Notes under the pieces: model-generated
What the model saw: only the letters and a program-made list of their open reading frames with translations
Database searches by the model: none
Told to the model about the DNA's origin: nothing
Part shown: positions 9,810 to 17,016 of the stretch, one piece after another
How positions within the stretch are numbered: the stretch's first letter is position 1
How the letters are laid out: each line of letters opens with the position of its first letter
NCBI RefSeq assembly: GCF_030412965.1
Contig: NZ_JAUHJQ010000004.1
Coordinates: 15,459-79,458 of the forward strand
DNA: 64,000 bases
DNA from: Nocardioides oceani
GTDB lineage: Bacteria > Actinomycetota > Actinomycetes > Propionibacteriales > Nocardioidaceae
Direction of reading: 5' to 3'
Made by a program: the position numbers and the translations under genes

Positions 9810-9836
9810 CCATCGGCCGCCGCAGGCGCGACCTGA
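9810..9836 (-). promoter_or_regulatory. Sigma-28-type flagellar promoter of the flgB operon
   Basis: On the minus strand this reads TCAG, 15 bases, GCCGATGG. The second box resembles the FliA -10 (GCCGATAA) and the spacing equals the family's N15. The same arrangement occurs four more times in the window, each time before a flagellar or chemotaxis unit. Confidence 0.8.
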
Positions 9837-9910
9837 GGAGAAGTCGAGGACGCGCGTGTGACGCGGGCCTCGGGGCCGTCCGCGGCTGGGGCTGCGGCTC
9901 GGGCTGCCGC

Positions 9911-10405
9911 TCAGGTGAGGACGACCGAGAGCCGGCCGCTGCCGTAGCCCGCCACGTCGACCGCGAGGTCCTCGCGGCGGCCCAGGGTGAGCGTGCGCCC
10001 GTGCACCTCGCCGGGGAGCGGCAGGCCGGCCGGGTGCAGCGCGTGCAGCTTCAGGTGCGGCGCGTCCGGCACGTTGAACATCGACGCCGCGACGTTGAGC
10101 ACCTCGTGGAGGTTCTCCGCGAGCGTCTCGTCGAGACCGCCGGCCTCCAGCGAGGCCTCCGTGGCCGGCGGCGGCAGCAGGGCGATCGCGGCCGCGGCGT
10201 ACGCCGAGAGCGGCAGGTCGCAGACGACGACGGCGCGGACGACCAGCCGCGCGTCGACGTACACCCCCACGCTCGCGGGACGCTTGCGGCTGACGACCAG
10301 GGGCGGCGCGGTGCGCAGCTGCACCTCGCGGCCGAGCAGCCCGCTCAGCAGGTCGCGGACCTCCTTGGGCCCGGGCAGGTGCGTCTCGACCGTCCCGAGG
10401 GTCAC
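9911..10405 (-). CDS. Unknown protein of the chemotaxis operon
   Basis: This 164-residue protein is not one I recognise with certainty. It has no signal peptide or membrane helix. A central helix LAENLHEVLNVAASMFN recalls the E-x2-N helix of CheC/CheX phosphatases, but the full motif is not clear. It is the last gene of the unit fliD-fliS-(fliT-like)-cheY-cheX-cheY, and its GTG start overlaps the stop of a cheY in a GTGA junction. This implies translational coupling and a role with that CheY. A CheY-P phosphatase or adaptor is an inference only. Confidence 0.6.
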   Translation of the reverse strand: MTLGTVETHLPGPKEVRDLLSGLLGREVQLRTAPPLVVSRKRPASVGVYVDARLVVRAVVVCDLPLSAYAAAAIALLPPPATEASLEAGGLDETLAENLHEVLNVAASMFNVPDAPHLKLHALHPAGLPLPGEVHGRTLTLGRREDLAVDVAGYGSGRLSVVLT

Positions 10406-10773
10406 GAGGCGACCAACCCGACCCCGGAGAGCGCCTCGTCGAAGGCCTCGGGCGTGAAGGGCTTGGCGATGAGGAACGCCGCGCCCGCCTGCTGGGCGCG
10501 GGCGCGCATCTCCTCAGAGCCCTCGGAGGTGACGAATCCGAACGGCACGGCGCTGCCGGCGCCGCGGAGTGTGAGCAGGGCGTCGATTCCGGTCATCTCC
10601 GGCATGTTCCAGTCCGAGAGCACGAGGTCGGGCGCCTCCGTCTGCACCAGCTCGACGGCCTGGCGGCCGTTCTCGGCCTCGACGATGTCGTGACCGCCGT
10701 GCCCGGCCTGCCGCAGGGTGCGGATGACGATCTGACGCATCACGCGGCTGTCGTCGACGACGAGGATCTTCAT
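10402..10773 (-). CDS. cheY: CheY-like single-domain response regulator
   Basis: This stand-alone receiver domain of 123 residues is likely phosphorylated by CheA to signal to the flagellar switch. The acidic pocket is ILVVDDS, the phospho-acceptor is the Asp in LVLSDWNMPEM, and the Thr/Ser and Lys conserved positions appear in FVTSEGS and AKPFTPE. No output domain is present. I chose the ATG at 10773, since GGAG lies 8 bases upstream; a GTG two codons earlier would overlap that site. One of two CheY proteins in this operon. Confidence 0.88.
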   Translation of the reverse strand: MKILVVDDSRVMRQIVIRTLRQAGHGGHDIVEAENGRQAVELVQTEAPDLVLSDWNMPEMTGIDALLTLRGAGSAVPFGFVTSEGSEEMRARAQQAGAAFLIAKPFTPEAFDEALSGVGLVAS

Positions 10774-10797
10774 GGTCACTGCTCCAGGGTGGGTCGA

Positions 10798-11259
10798 TCA
10801 GGACGACGTGGTGGTGGTGAGGACCCGCACGCGGACCGGGGCCTCGCACCAGGTGAGGTGCAGGACGCTGGCCTCCTCCATCTCGGAGGGGACCTCGACC
10901 GCACCGCGGGAGACGACCGGCAGCGAGAGGGTGCTGGGGCCGGGCATCAGGCTCTTGACGTTGCCGCCGACGACGTTGACGAGCTCGCCGACCGCGTCGG
11001 TGCACGAGGCGGCGTCAGGCTCCTCGTCGTCGCCGAAGCCGAGCATGCCGCGGGTGACCCCGAGGACGGCGGCCTCGGCGAGGTCGACGCTGACCATGCC
11101 GCGCCACTCCCCCGTCACGGTCACCGTCGCGGACCACAGCACCGCGTCGTCGGCGGGCGGGCCGGCCGGCAGCAGCAGCTCCGGGGCGCCGACGAAGGAC
11201 GCCCACATGTCGGTGACGAGGGCCTCGAGGTCGAGCGCGGACGGCGCGAGGATGCTCAT
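10798..11259 (-). CDS. cheX: CheX-like CheY-P phosphatase / chemotaxis protein
   Basis: This 153-residue protein matches the CheC/CheX/FliY phosphatase group. The helix DAVGELVNVVGGNVKSLMPG near residues 90-110 carries the E-x2-N motif used to remove phosphate from CheY-P, followed by the typical strand LSLPVVS. It sits between two cheY genes, which fits a role in signal termination. The ATG at 11259 has a strong AGGAGG site 7 bases upstream and overlaps the next gene's stop. Confidence 0.8.
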   Translation of the reverse strand: MSILAPSALDLEALVTDMWASFVGAPELLLPAGPPADDAVLWSATVTVTGEWRGMVSVDLAEAAVLGVTRGMLGFGDDEEPDAASCTDAVGELVNVVGGNVKSLMPGPSTLSLPVVSRGAVEVPSEMEEASVLHLTWCEAPVRVRVLTTTTSS

Positions 11260-11639
11260 GCGGGGACCTCCTGGTCCAGCAGACCGAGGAGGCCGAGCTT
11301 CTCGACGATGGCCTCCGCGGTGAACGGCTTGATGACGTACTCGTGGGCGCCCGCGGCCAGGGCGCGCACGATCTGCCCGTGCTCGCTCTCGGTGGTCACC
11401 ATCATCAGCGTGACGTCGCGCCAGCGCTGCTCGGCACGGACCCGCTGGACGAAGGTGTAACCGTTCATGACCGGCATGTTCCAGTCGATGAGGCACAGGT
11501 CCGGCGCCAGGCCGCCCTCCAGCAGGTCCAGGGCCTCCTGCCCGTCGCCGGCCTCGGCCGTCGTCCACCCGAGGCCGGTCACGATCCGGCGCAGGATCGA
11601 GCGCATCGCACGGGAGTCGTCGATGATCAGCGCTTGCAT
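11256..11639 (-). CDS. cheY: CheY-like single-domain response regulator
   Basis: A second stand-alone receiver of 127 residues with pocket ALIIDDSRAMR, phospho-acceptor in LCLIDWNMPVMNG, then MMVTTES and VIKPFTAE. It shares the DWNMP motif with the neighbouring CheY but is otherwise clearly diverged, so the two probably have different partners. It overlaps cheX by 4 bases. Either could be the motor-binding CheY; the other may act as a phosphate sink or adaptation factor (inference). Confidence 0.88.
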   Translation of the reverse strand: MQALIIDDSRAMRSILRRIVTGLGWTTAEAGDGQEALDLLEGGLAPDLCLIDWNMPVMNGYTFVQRVRAEQRWRDVTLMMVTTESEHGQIVRALAAGAHEYVIKPFTAEAIVEKLGLLGLLDQEVPA

Positions 11640-11667
11640 GCGGTGCTCCAGTACGTCGGCGGTCGGA

Positions 11668-12024
11668 TCAGGCGGTCAGGTCGATGTAGGCGGCGCGCGG
11701 CTCGGTCGGTGCGGAGGTCCGGCCGATGCTCTCGACGGCGGCCCGCTGGCGCAGCGTCACCGCCATCCGGTGGCGCAGCGCCTCGATCACCGCGTGCTGG
11801 CGGGTGACGAGGTCCTCGGCACGCTCGCGGAGCTCGGGTGGCAGCGGCCCGTACCTCGCCGGCACCTCCCAGGGGTCCGCCTCGACGACCCGGTCACCCA
11901 AGCCGAGCGAGCGCTCCAGGCGGACCAGGTCGAGCTCCAGCCGGTCGAGGGCGACCTCCCACGCCTCCCGGTCGACGTCGGCGGTGACAGGCAGCCCGCC
12001 GCGGTCGACCGGCTCGGGGGTCAT
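11668..12024 (-). CDS. Small helical protein after fliS, possible FliT-like chaperone
   Basis: This 118-residue protein is rich in charged helix (WEVALDRLELDLVRLERSLG and LRERAEDLVTRQHAVIEALRHRM) and has no signal or membrane segment. Its length and position directly after fliS fit a FliT-type chaperone for the filament cap FliD. No family motif is decisive, so this is a positional guess. The ATG at 12024 overlaps the fliS stop by 4 bases. Confidence 0.6.
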   Translation of the reverse strand: MTPEPVDRGGLPVTADVDREAWEVALDRLELDLVRLERSLGLGDRVVEADPWEVPARYGPLPPELRERAEDLVTRQHAVIEALRHRMAVTLRQRAAVESIGRTSAPTEPRAAYIDLTA

Positions 12025-12419
12025 CCGGCCGCGGCCACGGCCGGCGCGGACTGCGCCGACTGCATGGCCGCCTCGCGCCAGGTCGCGGCGAGGTCGGTGA
12101 CCAGGCCCAGGCACTCCTCGGTGATCGTCGTGTCGCGGCTCGTGTTCGCCGCGACCAGCCGCCGGCGGAGGTAGTCGTAGAGCGCGGCGAGGCCCGCCGC
12201 GCCGTCCCAGACGTCGAGCCGGAGGCTCGACTGCAGCTCCAGCACGATGTCCTGGGCGTGCAGCAGCTGCCCGTTCGCCTCGTCGAGCACGCCGCGTCGC
12301 TGCGCGTCCAGGCCGCGGGTGACGTCGAGGACGAGCCGGTCGAGGAGCATGACGAGGAGCCGCGCGGGGTCCGCGGTGGACACAGAGGCGCCGAGGTAGG
12401 TGTCACGTGCGTTGAGCAT
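12021..12419 (-). CDS. fliS: Flagellar export chaperone FliS
   Basis: FliS binds the C-terminus of flagellin in the cytoplasm and keeps it unfolded before export. The 132-residue product has the family pattern: YLGASVSTADPARLLVMLLDRLVLDV at residues 8-33, then a helical bundle with VLELQSSLRLDVWDGAAGLAALYDYL. It lies downstream of fliD, the usual order. Standard length. Confidence 0.93.
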   Translation of the reverse strand: MLNARDTYLGASVSTADPARLLVMLLDRLVLDVTRGLDAQRRGVLDEANGQLLHAQDIVLELQSSLRLDVWDGAAGLAALYDYLRRRLVAANTSRDTTITEECLGLVTDLAATWREAAMQSAQSAPAVAAAG

Positions 12420-12443
12420 GAGGGGCCTTTCGTCGGGACCGGG

Positions 12444-13766
12444 TCAGCTGTTCGAGGACGAGCCGAGGGCGGAGATCTGGCCGGCGAGCCAGGTGGACTG
12501 GCTGTTCATCGTGCTGAGCGCCGTCTCCAGCGCGGTGAACTGGCGGCTGAGGGCGGTGCGCCGCAGCTCCAGCCGCAGGTCCCACGCCTCGACGCTGTCG
12601 TTGAGCCGCTCGATGCCGGCCTTGCGGCCGGTGACGGCTGCGGTGAGCAGGCCGGTGTCCTTGTTGCTGGCGGCGTCGGCGGCCGCCTCGACCCGCGCCG
12701 CGAAGCCGCCGCTGATGCTCGCCGCCGTGCCGGCCGGGTCGGCGGCGTACGTCTTCTTGAAGGCATCCTCGTCCAGCTTGAACGCACCGGTGCGGTCGAT
12801 CTCGATGCCGTACGCCGAGAGCGACTCGTTCCCGCTGCCGAAGATCGTGGCCCGCAGCTCGGCCTGGACCGAGCGGACCGTCGAGTCGCCGGCGAGCATC
12901 CCCTTGCCGGTGCCGGCGGTCCCCGTGCCGTACGCCGTCAGGCTGCTCATCTCGGTGAGCACGGAGTTGAGGCTGTCGACGAGGTCCTTGACCAGCTTGA
13001 GGGCGCCGGCCTCGTCGCGCGAGACCGTGACCTCGCTGGTGGTGCCGGCCGAGCCCGCGGCGACGGTGACCGTCACCCCGGGGACCAGGTCGGTGAAGGT
13101 GTTGGTGGGCGAGGTGACCGTGATCCCCGCGCCGAGGCCGAGCTCGGCGTCCTGACCGGCGCGCGCCGTGGCGCCGCCGAGCAGCGCGGAGCCGTCGGCA
13201 TTCGTGAGGCCGAAGTCGGAGGCCCTGCCGGTGGTCGTCGACTCGACGAGCAGCCGGAAGCCACCCGCCGTGCTCACCAGGCTGGCGCGGACGCCGGTCT
13301 TGTTCGCGGGGTCGTTGAGCGCGTCGGCGAGGCCCTGAAGGGTCCCGTCCTTGGTATCGATCGTCGTCGTGGTGCCGTCGAGGCGGTCGAGCGTCACCTG
13401 CGTGCCGCCGGCGACGACGGCATCGGTGCGGGCGGCCGTGCTTGTGAAGCCGAGCTGGTGGCTCAGCGCGGTCTTCTCGACCTTGATGGTCAACGATCCG
13501 GGCGACGCGGTGGCACCGGCCGACACCCCGACCTTGGCGTCGGTGGACGTAGCGGCGAGGCCGCCCCAGGTGGCGAGGTCGGCCGCGGCTGCGGCCCTGG
13601 TGGCGAGCGAGGCGACCTTGGAGTTGAGCGTCTGCAGCGAATTGAGCTGGAGCTGCTCGCTCGAGGCGCGGCTCTGGAGCCGCTGCTGCGGCAGCTTCTC
13701 CAGCGCCATGAGCTGGTCGACGAGGCTGGCGGAGTCGAACCCGCCCAGCCCACTGACGCTGGCCAT
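12444..13766 (-). CDS. fliD: Filament cap protein FliD
   Basis: FliD caps the filament tip and guides flagellin folding. The 440-residue protein starts with the FliD_N pattern (GLGGFDSASLVDQLMALEKLPQQRLQSR) and has the FliD_C region with DLVDSLNSVLTEMSSLTAYG and a C-terminal coiled coil ending FTALETALSTMNSQSTWLAGQI. It heads the unit that includes fliS and the CheY/CheX genes. A site GGAGGACAG precedes the ATG. No sigma-28-type box is evident directly upstream, so its promoter is unclear. Confidence 0.94.
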   Translation of the reverse strand: MASVSGLGGFDSASLVDQLMALEKLPQQRLQSRASSEQLQLNSLQTLNSKVASLATRAAAAADLATWGGLAATSTDAKVGVSAGATASPGSLTIKVEKTALSHQLGFTSTAARTDAVVAGGTQVTLDRLDGTTTTIDTKDGTLQGLADALNDPANKTGVRASLVSTAGGFRLLVESTTTGRASDFGLTNADGSALLGGATARAGQDAELGLGAGITVTSPTNTFTDLVPGVTVTVAAGSAGTTSEVTVSRDEAGALKLVKDLVDSLNSVLTEMSSLTAYGTGTAGTGKGMLAGDSTVRSVQAELRATIFGSGNESLSAYGIEIDRTGAFKLDEDAFKKTYAADPAGTAASISGGFAARVEAAADAASNKDTGLLTAAVTGRKAGIERLNDSVEAWDLRLELRRTALSRQFTALETALSTMNSQSTWLAGQISALGSSSNS

Positions 13767-13855
13767 CTGCCTGTCCTCCGTGAGTGGTGTCGCCCGAGGT
13801 GGTGCGCGTCCCCGGGGGCGGTGGGGTGGCCACCCCGCCGGGACGCGAGCTGGAG

Positions 13856-13887
13856 CTCCGCCCGCGGCGAGGACGCCGCGGGCGGAG
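13856..13887 (-). terminator. Hairpin terminator after fliC
   Basis: A perfect 14-bp inverted repeat (CTCCGCCCGCGGCG and its complement) with a 4-base loop lies 6 bases past the flagellin stop. There is no long U tract, as is common in high-GC actinobacteria. It separates the abundant fliC message from fliD. Confidence 0.8.
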
Positions 13888-13893
13888 CCGGGA

Positions 13894-15072
13894 TCAGCGG
13901 AGCAGCGAGAGCACGCCCTGCGGGGCCTGGTTGGCCTGGGCGAGCATCGCGGTGCCGGCCTGCGACAGGATCTGCGAGCGGGTGAAGCTCATCATCTCCT
14001 GCGCCATGTCGGTGTCGCGGATCCGGCTCTCGGAGGCCGAGAGGTTCTCCACGGCGACGTTGAGGTTGTTGATGGTGTGCTCGAGGCGGTTCTGCATGGC
14101 ACCCAGGCCGGCGCGAGCGGTCGACACCTTGCTGATCTGTGCCTCGATGGTCTTGATCGAAGCCTGCGAGGCGTCGGCCGTGCTGAAGTCGAGGCCGGTG
14201 CCGGGGCCGGCGACGACCGCGGCGGAGACCGCGGCACCGGTGCCGGCGGCGGCGTGCGTGCCGGCGGTGTTGCCGCCGTACACAGCCGCGCCGTCCTTGG
14301 CCGTGACGACGAGCTGGTTGTCCTTGCTGACCGACGCGTTCAGGGTCTTGGAGAAGTTCGCGTCCTTGTTGAGCGCGTCCGCCAGCGCCCCGACCGTCTT
14401 GTACGTGCCCGCCGCACCGAGGTTCGCGGTCGTGACGGTCGTGTCGACGTTGCTCGTCCCGACCGTGCTGCGGGTCGTGAACGTCATCGCGCCCGTGACT
14501 GCGGTCGGCGTGACGACGTCCATCGTCGCGCCGGTCGCCGGCGCGCTGAGCGTGTCGGCGATGGACTTGACGTTCGCGCCCGAGAGGTCGACGGAGATGC
14601 GGCTGTTGGCGTCGCCGTCGGCGCCGACCTGGAAGTGCATCGTCCCGGCGGAGCCGTCGAGCAGCTCGGTGCCGTTGAAGTTGGTGGACTTGCCGATCCG
14701 GCCGAGCTCCTTGACCAGGCTGTCCGCCTCGGTCTTGATGTTCGCGCGGGCCTCGGCGTTGTTGCTGTCGTTCGAGCCCTGGACGGCCAGGTCGCGCAGG
14801 CGCTGCAGGACCGAGTGGACCTCGGTGAGGGCGCCTTCCGCGGTCTGGACGACCGAGATGCCGTCCTGGGCGTTGCGCGAGGCGACCTTGAGGCCACCGA
14901 CCTGCGAGCGCAGGCCCTCGGAGATCGCGAGGCCGGCGGCGTCGTCGGCGGCGCGGTTGATGCGGAAGCCGGAGGACAGCTTCTCGAGGGACTTCGACAT
15001 CTGGCCCTGGGTGACCGACAGGTTGCGGTAGGAGTTGAAGGCGTCGATGTTCTGGTTGATGCGGAGACTCAT
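13894..15072 (-). CDS. fliC: Flagellin
   Basis: The filament subunit, 392 residues. The N-terminal D0/D1 domain reads SLRINQNIDAFNSYRNL, SKSLEKLSSGFRINRAADDAAGLAISE. The C-terminal domain has LGAMQNRLEHTINNLNVAVENLSASESRIRDTDMAQEM and ends ANQAPQGVLSLLR. The middle (about residues 150-310) is Ala/Thr-rich and variable. The ATG has AGGAAGGA 6 bases upstream. It is a monocistronic unit with its own promoter (15229-15255), a long structured leader and a strong terminator. Its leader carries candidate CsrA sites. Confidence 0.97.
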   Translation of the reverse strand: MSLRINQNIDAFNSYRNLSVTQGQMSKSLEKLSSGFRINRAADDAAGLAISEGLRSQVGGLKVASRNAQDGISVVQTAEGALTEVHSVLQRLRDLAVQGSNDSNNAEARANIKTEADSLVKELGRIGKSTNFNGTELLDGSAGTMHFQVGADGDANSRISVDLSGANVKSIADTLSAPATGATMDVVTPTAVTGAMTFTTRSTVGTSNVDTTVTTANLGAAGTYKTVGALADALNKDANFSKTLNASVSKDNQLVVTAKDGAAVYGGNTAGTHAAAGTGAAVSAAVVAGPGTGLDFSTADASQASIKTIEAQISKVSTARAGLGAMQNRLEHTINNLNVAVENLSASESRIRDTDMAQEMMSFTRSQILSQAGTAMLAQANQAPQGVLSLLR

Positions 15073-15078
15073 GGTGGT

Positions 15079-15086
15079 TCCTTCCT
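15079..15086 (-). promoter_or_regulatory. GGA-rich Shine-Dalgarno of fliC, candidate CsrA site 2
   Basis: Minus-strand AGGAAGGA, 6 bases before the flagellin ATG. It holds two GGA cores, so a CsrA dimer bound here would block ribosome binding. In B. subtilis hag the second CsrA site also overlaps the Shine-Dalgarno. Confidence 0.55.
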
Positions 15087-15103
15087 GGGTGAGTCGACCT
15101 GCT

Positions 15104-15123
15104 GGAGCCCGTCCGTGGGCTCC
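15104..15123 (-). promoter_or_regulatory. Hairpin with GGA loop in fliC leader, candidate CsrA site 1
   Basis: In the transcript the stem GGAGCCC pairs with GGGCTCC around the loop ACGGAC, which holds the A-N-GGA core preferred by CsrA in hairpin loops. It lies about 32 bases upstream of the start codon, between the promoter and the GGA-rich Shine-Dalgarno. A second hairpin (stem CATCCGGC, loop of 3) lies at 15141-15159. Confidence 0.55.
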
Positions 15124-15228
15124 GTCGGACGATGGATCGGCATCCGGCGCTGCCGGATGAGCGATTCGTGGGGGGAAAGTTCGGCGACCTCCCCGCGAGT
15201 GCACGAGGACGCAGCCGGACCGCCGCCT

Positions 15229-15255
15229 CCATCGGCACCCGGGCACCGGACCTGA
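15229..15255 (-). promoter_or_regulatory. Sigma-28-type promoter of fliC
   Basis: Minus strand: TCAG, 15 bases, GCCGATGG. The predicted leader to the ATG is about 150 bases and includes the two hairpins noted above. Confidence 0.8.
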
Positions 15256-15271
15256 GCGGAACGCAGACGAC

Positions 15272-15307
15272 CACGCCGCGGCCGGCACGAGGGCCGGCCG
15301 CGGCGTG
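15272..15307 (-). terminator. Hairpin terminator after the flagellar sigma gene
   Basis: A 15-bp perfect inverted repeat (CACGCCGCGGCCGGC and complement) with a 6-base loop, 29 bases past the sigma-factor stop and just before the fliC promoter. Confidence 0.75.
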
Positions 15308-15336
15308 CGGCGGAACGGAGGAGAAGGAGTGCTGCG

Positions 15337-16248
15337 TCAGGCGGAGGTGTCGAGCACCGGCATGGTCGCGCGGACGGACCGGGCGGCGGCGTGCCGCTCG
15401 GCGACGGCGGCGACGTAGGCGTCGCGGCGGCGCGCGACACACCCGTTCGGCTTCGGGTGCGGCTGGAGCCGGTCGGGGTCGAGCGCGGCGTTGAGGGCGT
15501 CGCGCAGCAGCACGAGCGCCTCGGCGCGGATCTGCGAGATCCGCGACTCGGTCACGCCGAGCTCCTCGGCGAGCTCGGCCATCGGCCGCTCGTCGAGGAA
15601 GTAGCCGGTGACCACCGCGCGCAGCCGCTCGGGCAGCTCGGTGATCGCCTCCTGGAGGTACTGCAGCCGCTCGGCGACGAGCAGCGACGCCTCGGGGCCT
15701 GGCTCGGTCGAGCCGACCGAGTCAGCCACAGAGCCGTCGGACCCGTCCGGACCGGCGTCGAGGGACAGCACGCTCGCGCGGGCGACGTCGTCGTCCGAGC
15801 GCTGTACTTCCGCCACGTCGAGGCCGAGGGCCGCAGCGACGGCCGCGTTGTCGGGGAGCCGGCCCATCGTGGCCGCCAGGCGGGTCCGCGCGTCCTCGAT
15901 CTCCCGGCTGCGGCGGCGCACGGAGCGCGACGCCCAGTCGACCGAGCGCAGCTCGTCGAGGATCGCACCACGGATCCGGGAGGTGGCGTAGCTGCCGAAA
16001 GGCACGCCGCGGGCGGGGTCGAAGGACCGGGACGCCTGCACGAGCGCGGCGAGACCGGCGGAGCGCAGGTCGTCGCCGTTCACATGCGACGGGACGCGCG
16101 ACAGGGTCTCGCGGACGACGTGAGCCACCAGCGGCACGTGGTCGACGGCGAGCTGGTCGGCCTCGGCGGTCGTGAGCGCGAGGGTGTGCGCGGCCGACGG
16201 TCCGAGGGGCTCGTGGACAGGGGTGGGGGGCGTGATCGGGGGGGTCAC
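15337..16248 (-). CDS. fliA: FliA/WhiG-type flagellar RNA polymerase sigma factor
   Basis: A group 3 sigma factor that directs polymerase to flagellar promoters. Region 2 reads LVAHVVRETLSRVPSHVNGDDLRSAG with FDPARGVPFGSYATSRIRGAILDELR. Region 3 follows as DWASRSVRRRSREIEDA. Region 4 is LPERLRAVVTGYFLDERPMAELAEELGVTESRISQIRAEAL. The C-terminal tail of about 45 residues is longer than usual. I prefer the GTG at 16248, with GGGGGAA about 8 bases upstream; a GTG at 16305 gives 19 more residues but has no ribosome site. It is divergent from flgN-flgK and probably acts on the five TCAG-N15-GCCGATGG sites. Confidence 0.93.
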   Translation of the reverse strand: MTPPITPPTPVHEPLGPSAAHTLALTTAEADQLAVDHVPLVAHVVRETLSRVPSHVNGDDLRSAGLAALVQASRSFDPARGVPFGSYATSRIRGAILDELRSVDWASRSVRRRSREIEDARTRLAATMGRLPDNAAVAAALGLDVAEVQRSDDDVARASVLSLDAGPDGSDGSVADSVGSTEPGPEASLLVAERLQYLQEAITELPERLRAVVTGYFLDERPMAELAEELGVTESRISQIRAEALVLLRDALNAALDPDRLQPHPKPNGCVARRRDAYVAAVAERHAAARSVRATMPVLDTSA

Positions 16249-16343
16249 GGGGAGGATTCCCCCATACCGATCGCCCGCTCGGATGCAGTTCAGCGCGTGT
16301 TTCACATTAATGGCCGAGACGGGTGGTGCCGACGGCCCCCGAG

Positions 16344-16359
16344 TAGTCCGAACGGACTA
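16344..16359. promoter_or_regulatory. 16-bp palindrome in the sigma/flgN divergent region
   Basis: TAGTCCG-AA-CGGACTA, a perfect 7-bp inverted repeat. It lies between the start of the sigma gene and the flgN promoter, so it could be the binding site of a regulator of the sigma factor. No second copy was noticed in the window. Confidence 0.45.
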
Positions 16360-16412
16360 TCCGCGAGCGACCGGCCAGCAGTGGCACGAGGGAGGGTTTC
16401 TCCGGAAAGGGC

Positions 16413-16439
16413 TCAGGACCGGTTCGGCCGGGCCGATGG
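16413..16439 (+). promoter_or_regulatory. Sigma-28-type promoter of flgN-flgK-flgL
   Basis: Plus strand: TCAG, 15 bases, GCCGATGG, exactly the arrangement found before flgB, fliC, cheB and cheA. It starts about 100 bases before the flgN ATG. Confidence 0.8.
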
Positions 16440-16538
16440 GTCGGCCGTCAGCGGGCAGCCGCTCCCGGCAGCGGTCGGGCGAGCTCCCGGACGAACGAGT
16501 GGGCCCGGCCGGCCGAGGGCCGACGGGCGTGAGGGGCC

Positions 16539-17015
16539 ATGGAGAACCTGTCCGCCACCCTGTGGCACGAGCGCGAGCTGCTGGAGACCCTGCAGTACCA
16601 CCTGGAGGTCGAGCAGCTGGTCCTCGCCAGCGGCCGCACGACGTGGCTCATGCGGGCCGCAAAGGACGTGGAGTCCGTGCTCGAGCAGCTGCGGACCGCT
16701 GAGGTGCTGCGCGCCACCGAGGCCGACCAGGTCGCCGAGCGGCTCGGCCTCGAGCCCGCGCCCACGCTGCACCAGCTGGTCGACGCCAGCCCCGAGCCGT
16801 GGCGCACGATCCTCGTCGAGCACCGCGACGCCCTGACCGCCATGACCCGGGAGATCACCGCCCTGGCCGACAGCAACCGCGACCTGCTCAGCGCGGGGCA
16901 CCGGTCCGCGCGCGAGACGTTGCTCGCGATCGGTGGCACGACGTCGAGCTACGACGCCGACGGCACCGCGGTCACCCAGGTGGCCGGGCCGGCCCTCGTG
17001 GACAGGACTTTCTGA
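16539..17015 (+). CDS. flgN: FlgN-like export chaperone
   Basis: FlgN chaperones the hook-filament junction proteins FlgK and FlgL. The 158-residue helical product starts LSATLWHERELLETLQYHLEVEQLVLASGRTTWL, which matches the FlgN pattern, and has a second helix ILVEHRDALTAMTREITALADSNRDLL. It is directly upstream of flgK, with one base between stop and next start. No membrane segment. Confidence 0.86.
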   Translation: MENLSATLWHERELLETLQYHLEVEQLVLASGRTTWLMRAAKDVESVLEQLRTAEVLRATEADQVAERLGLEPAPTLHQLVDASPEPWRTILVEHRDALTAMTREITALADSNRDLLSAGHRSARETLLAIGGTTSSYDADGTAVTQVAGPALVDRTF

Positions 17016-17016
17016 C

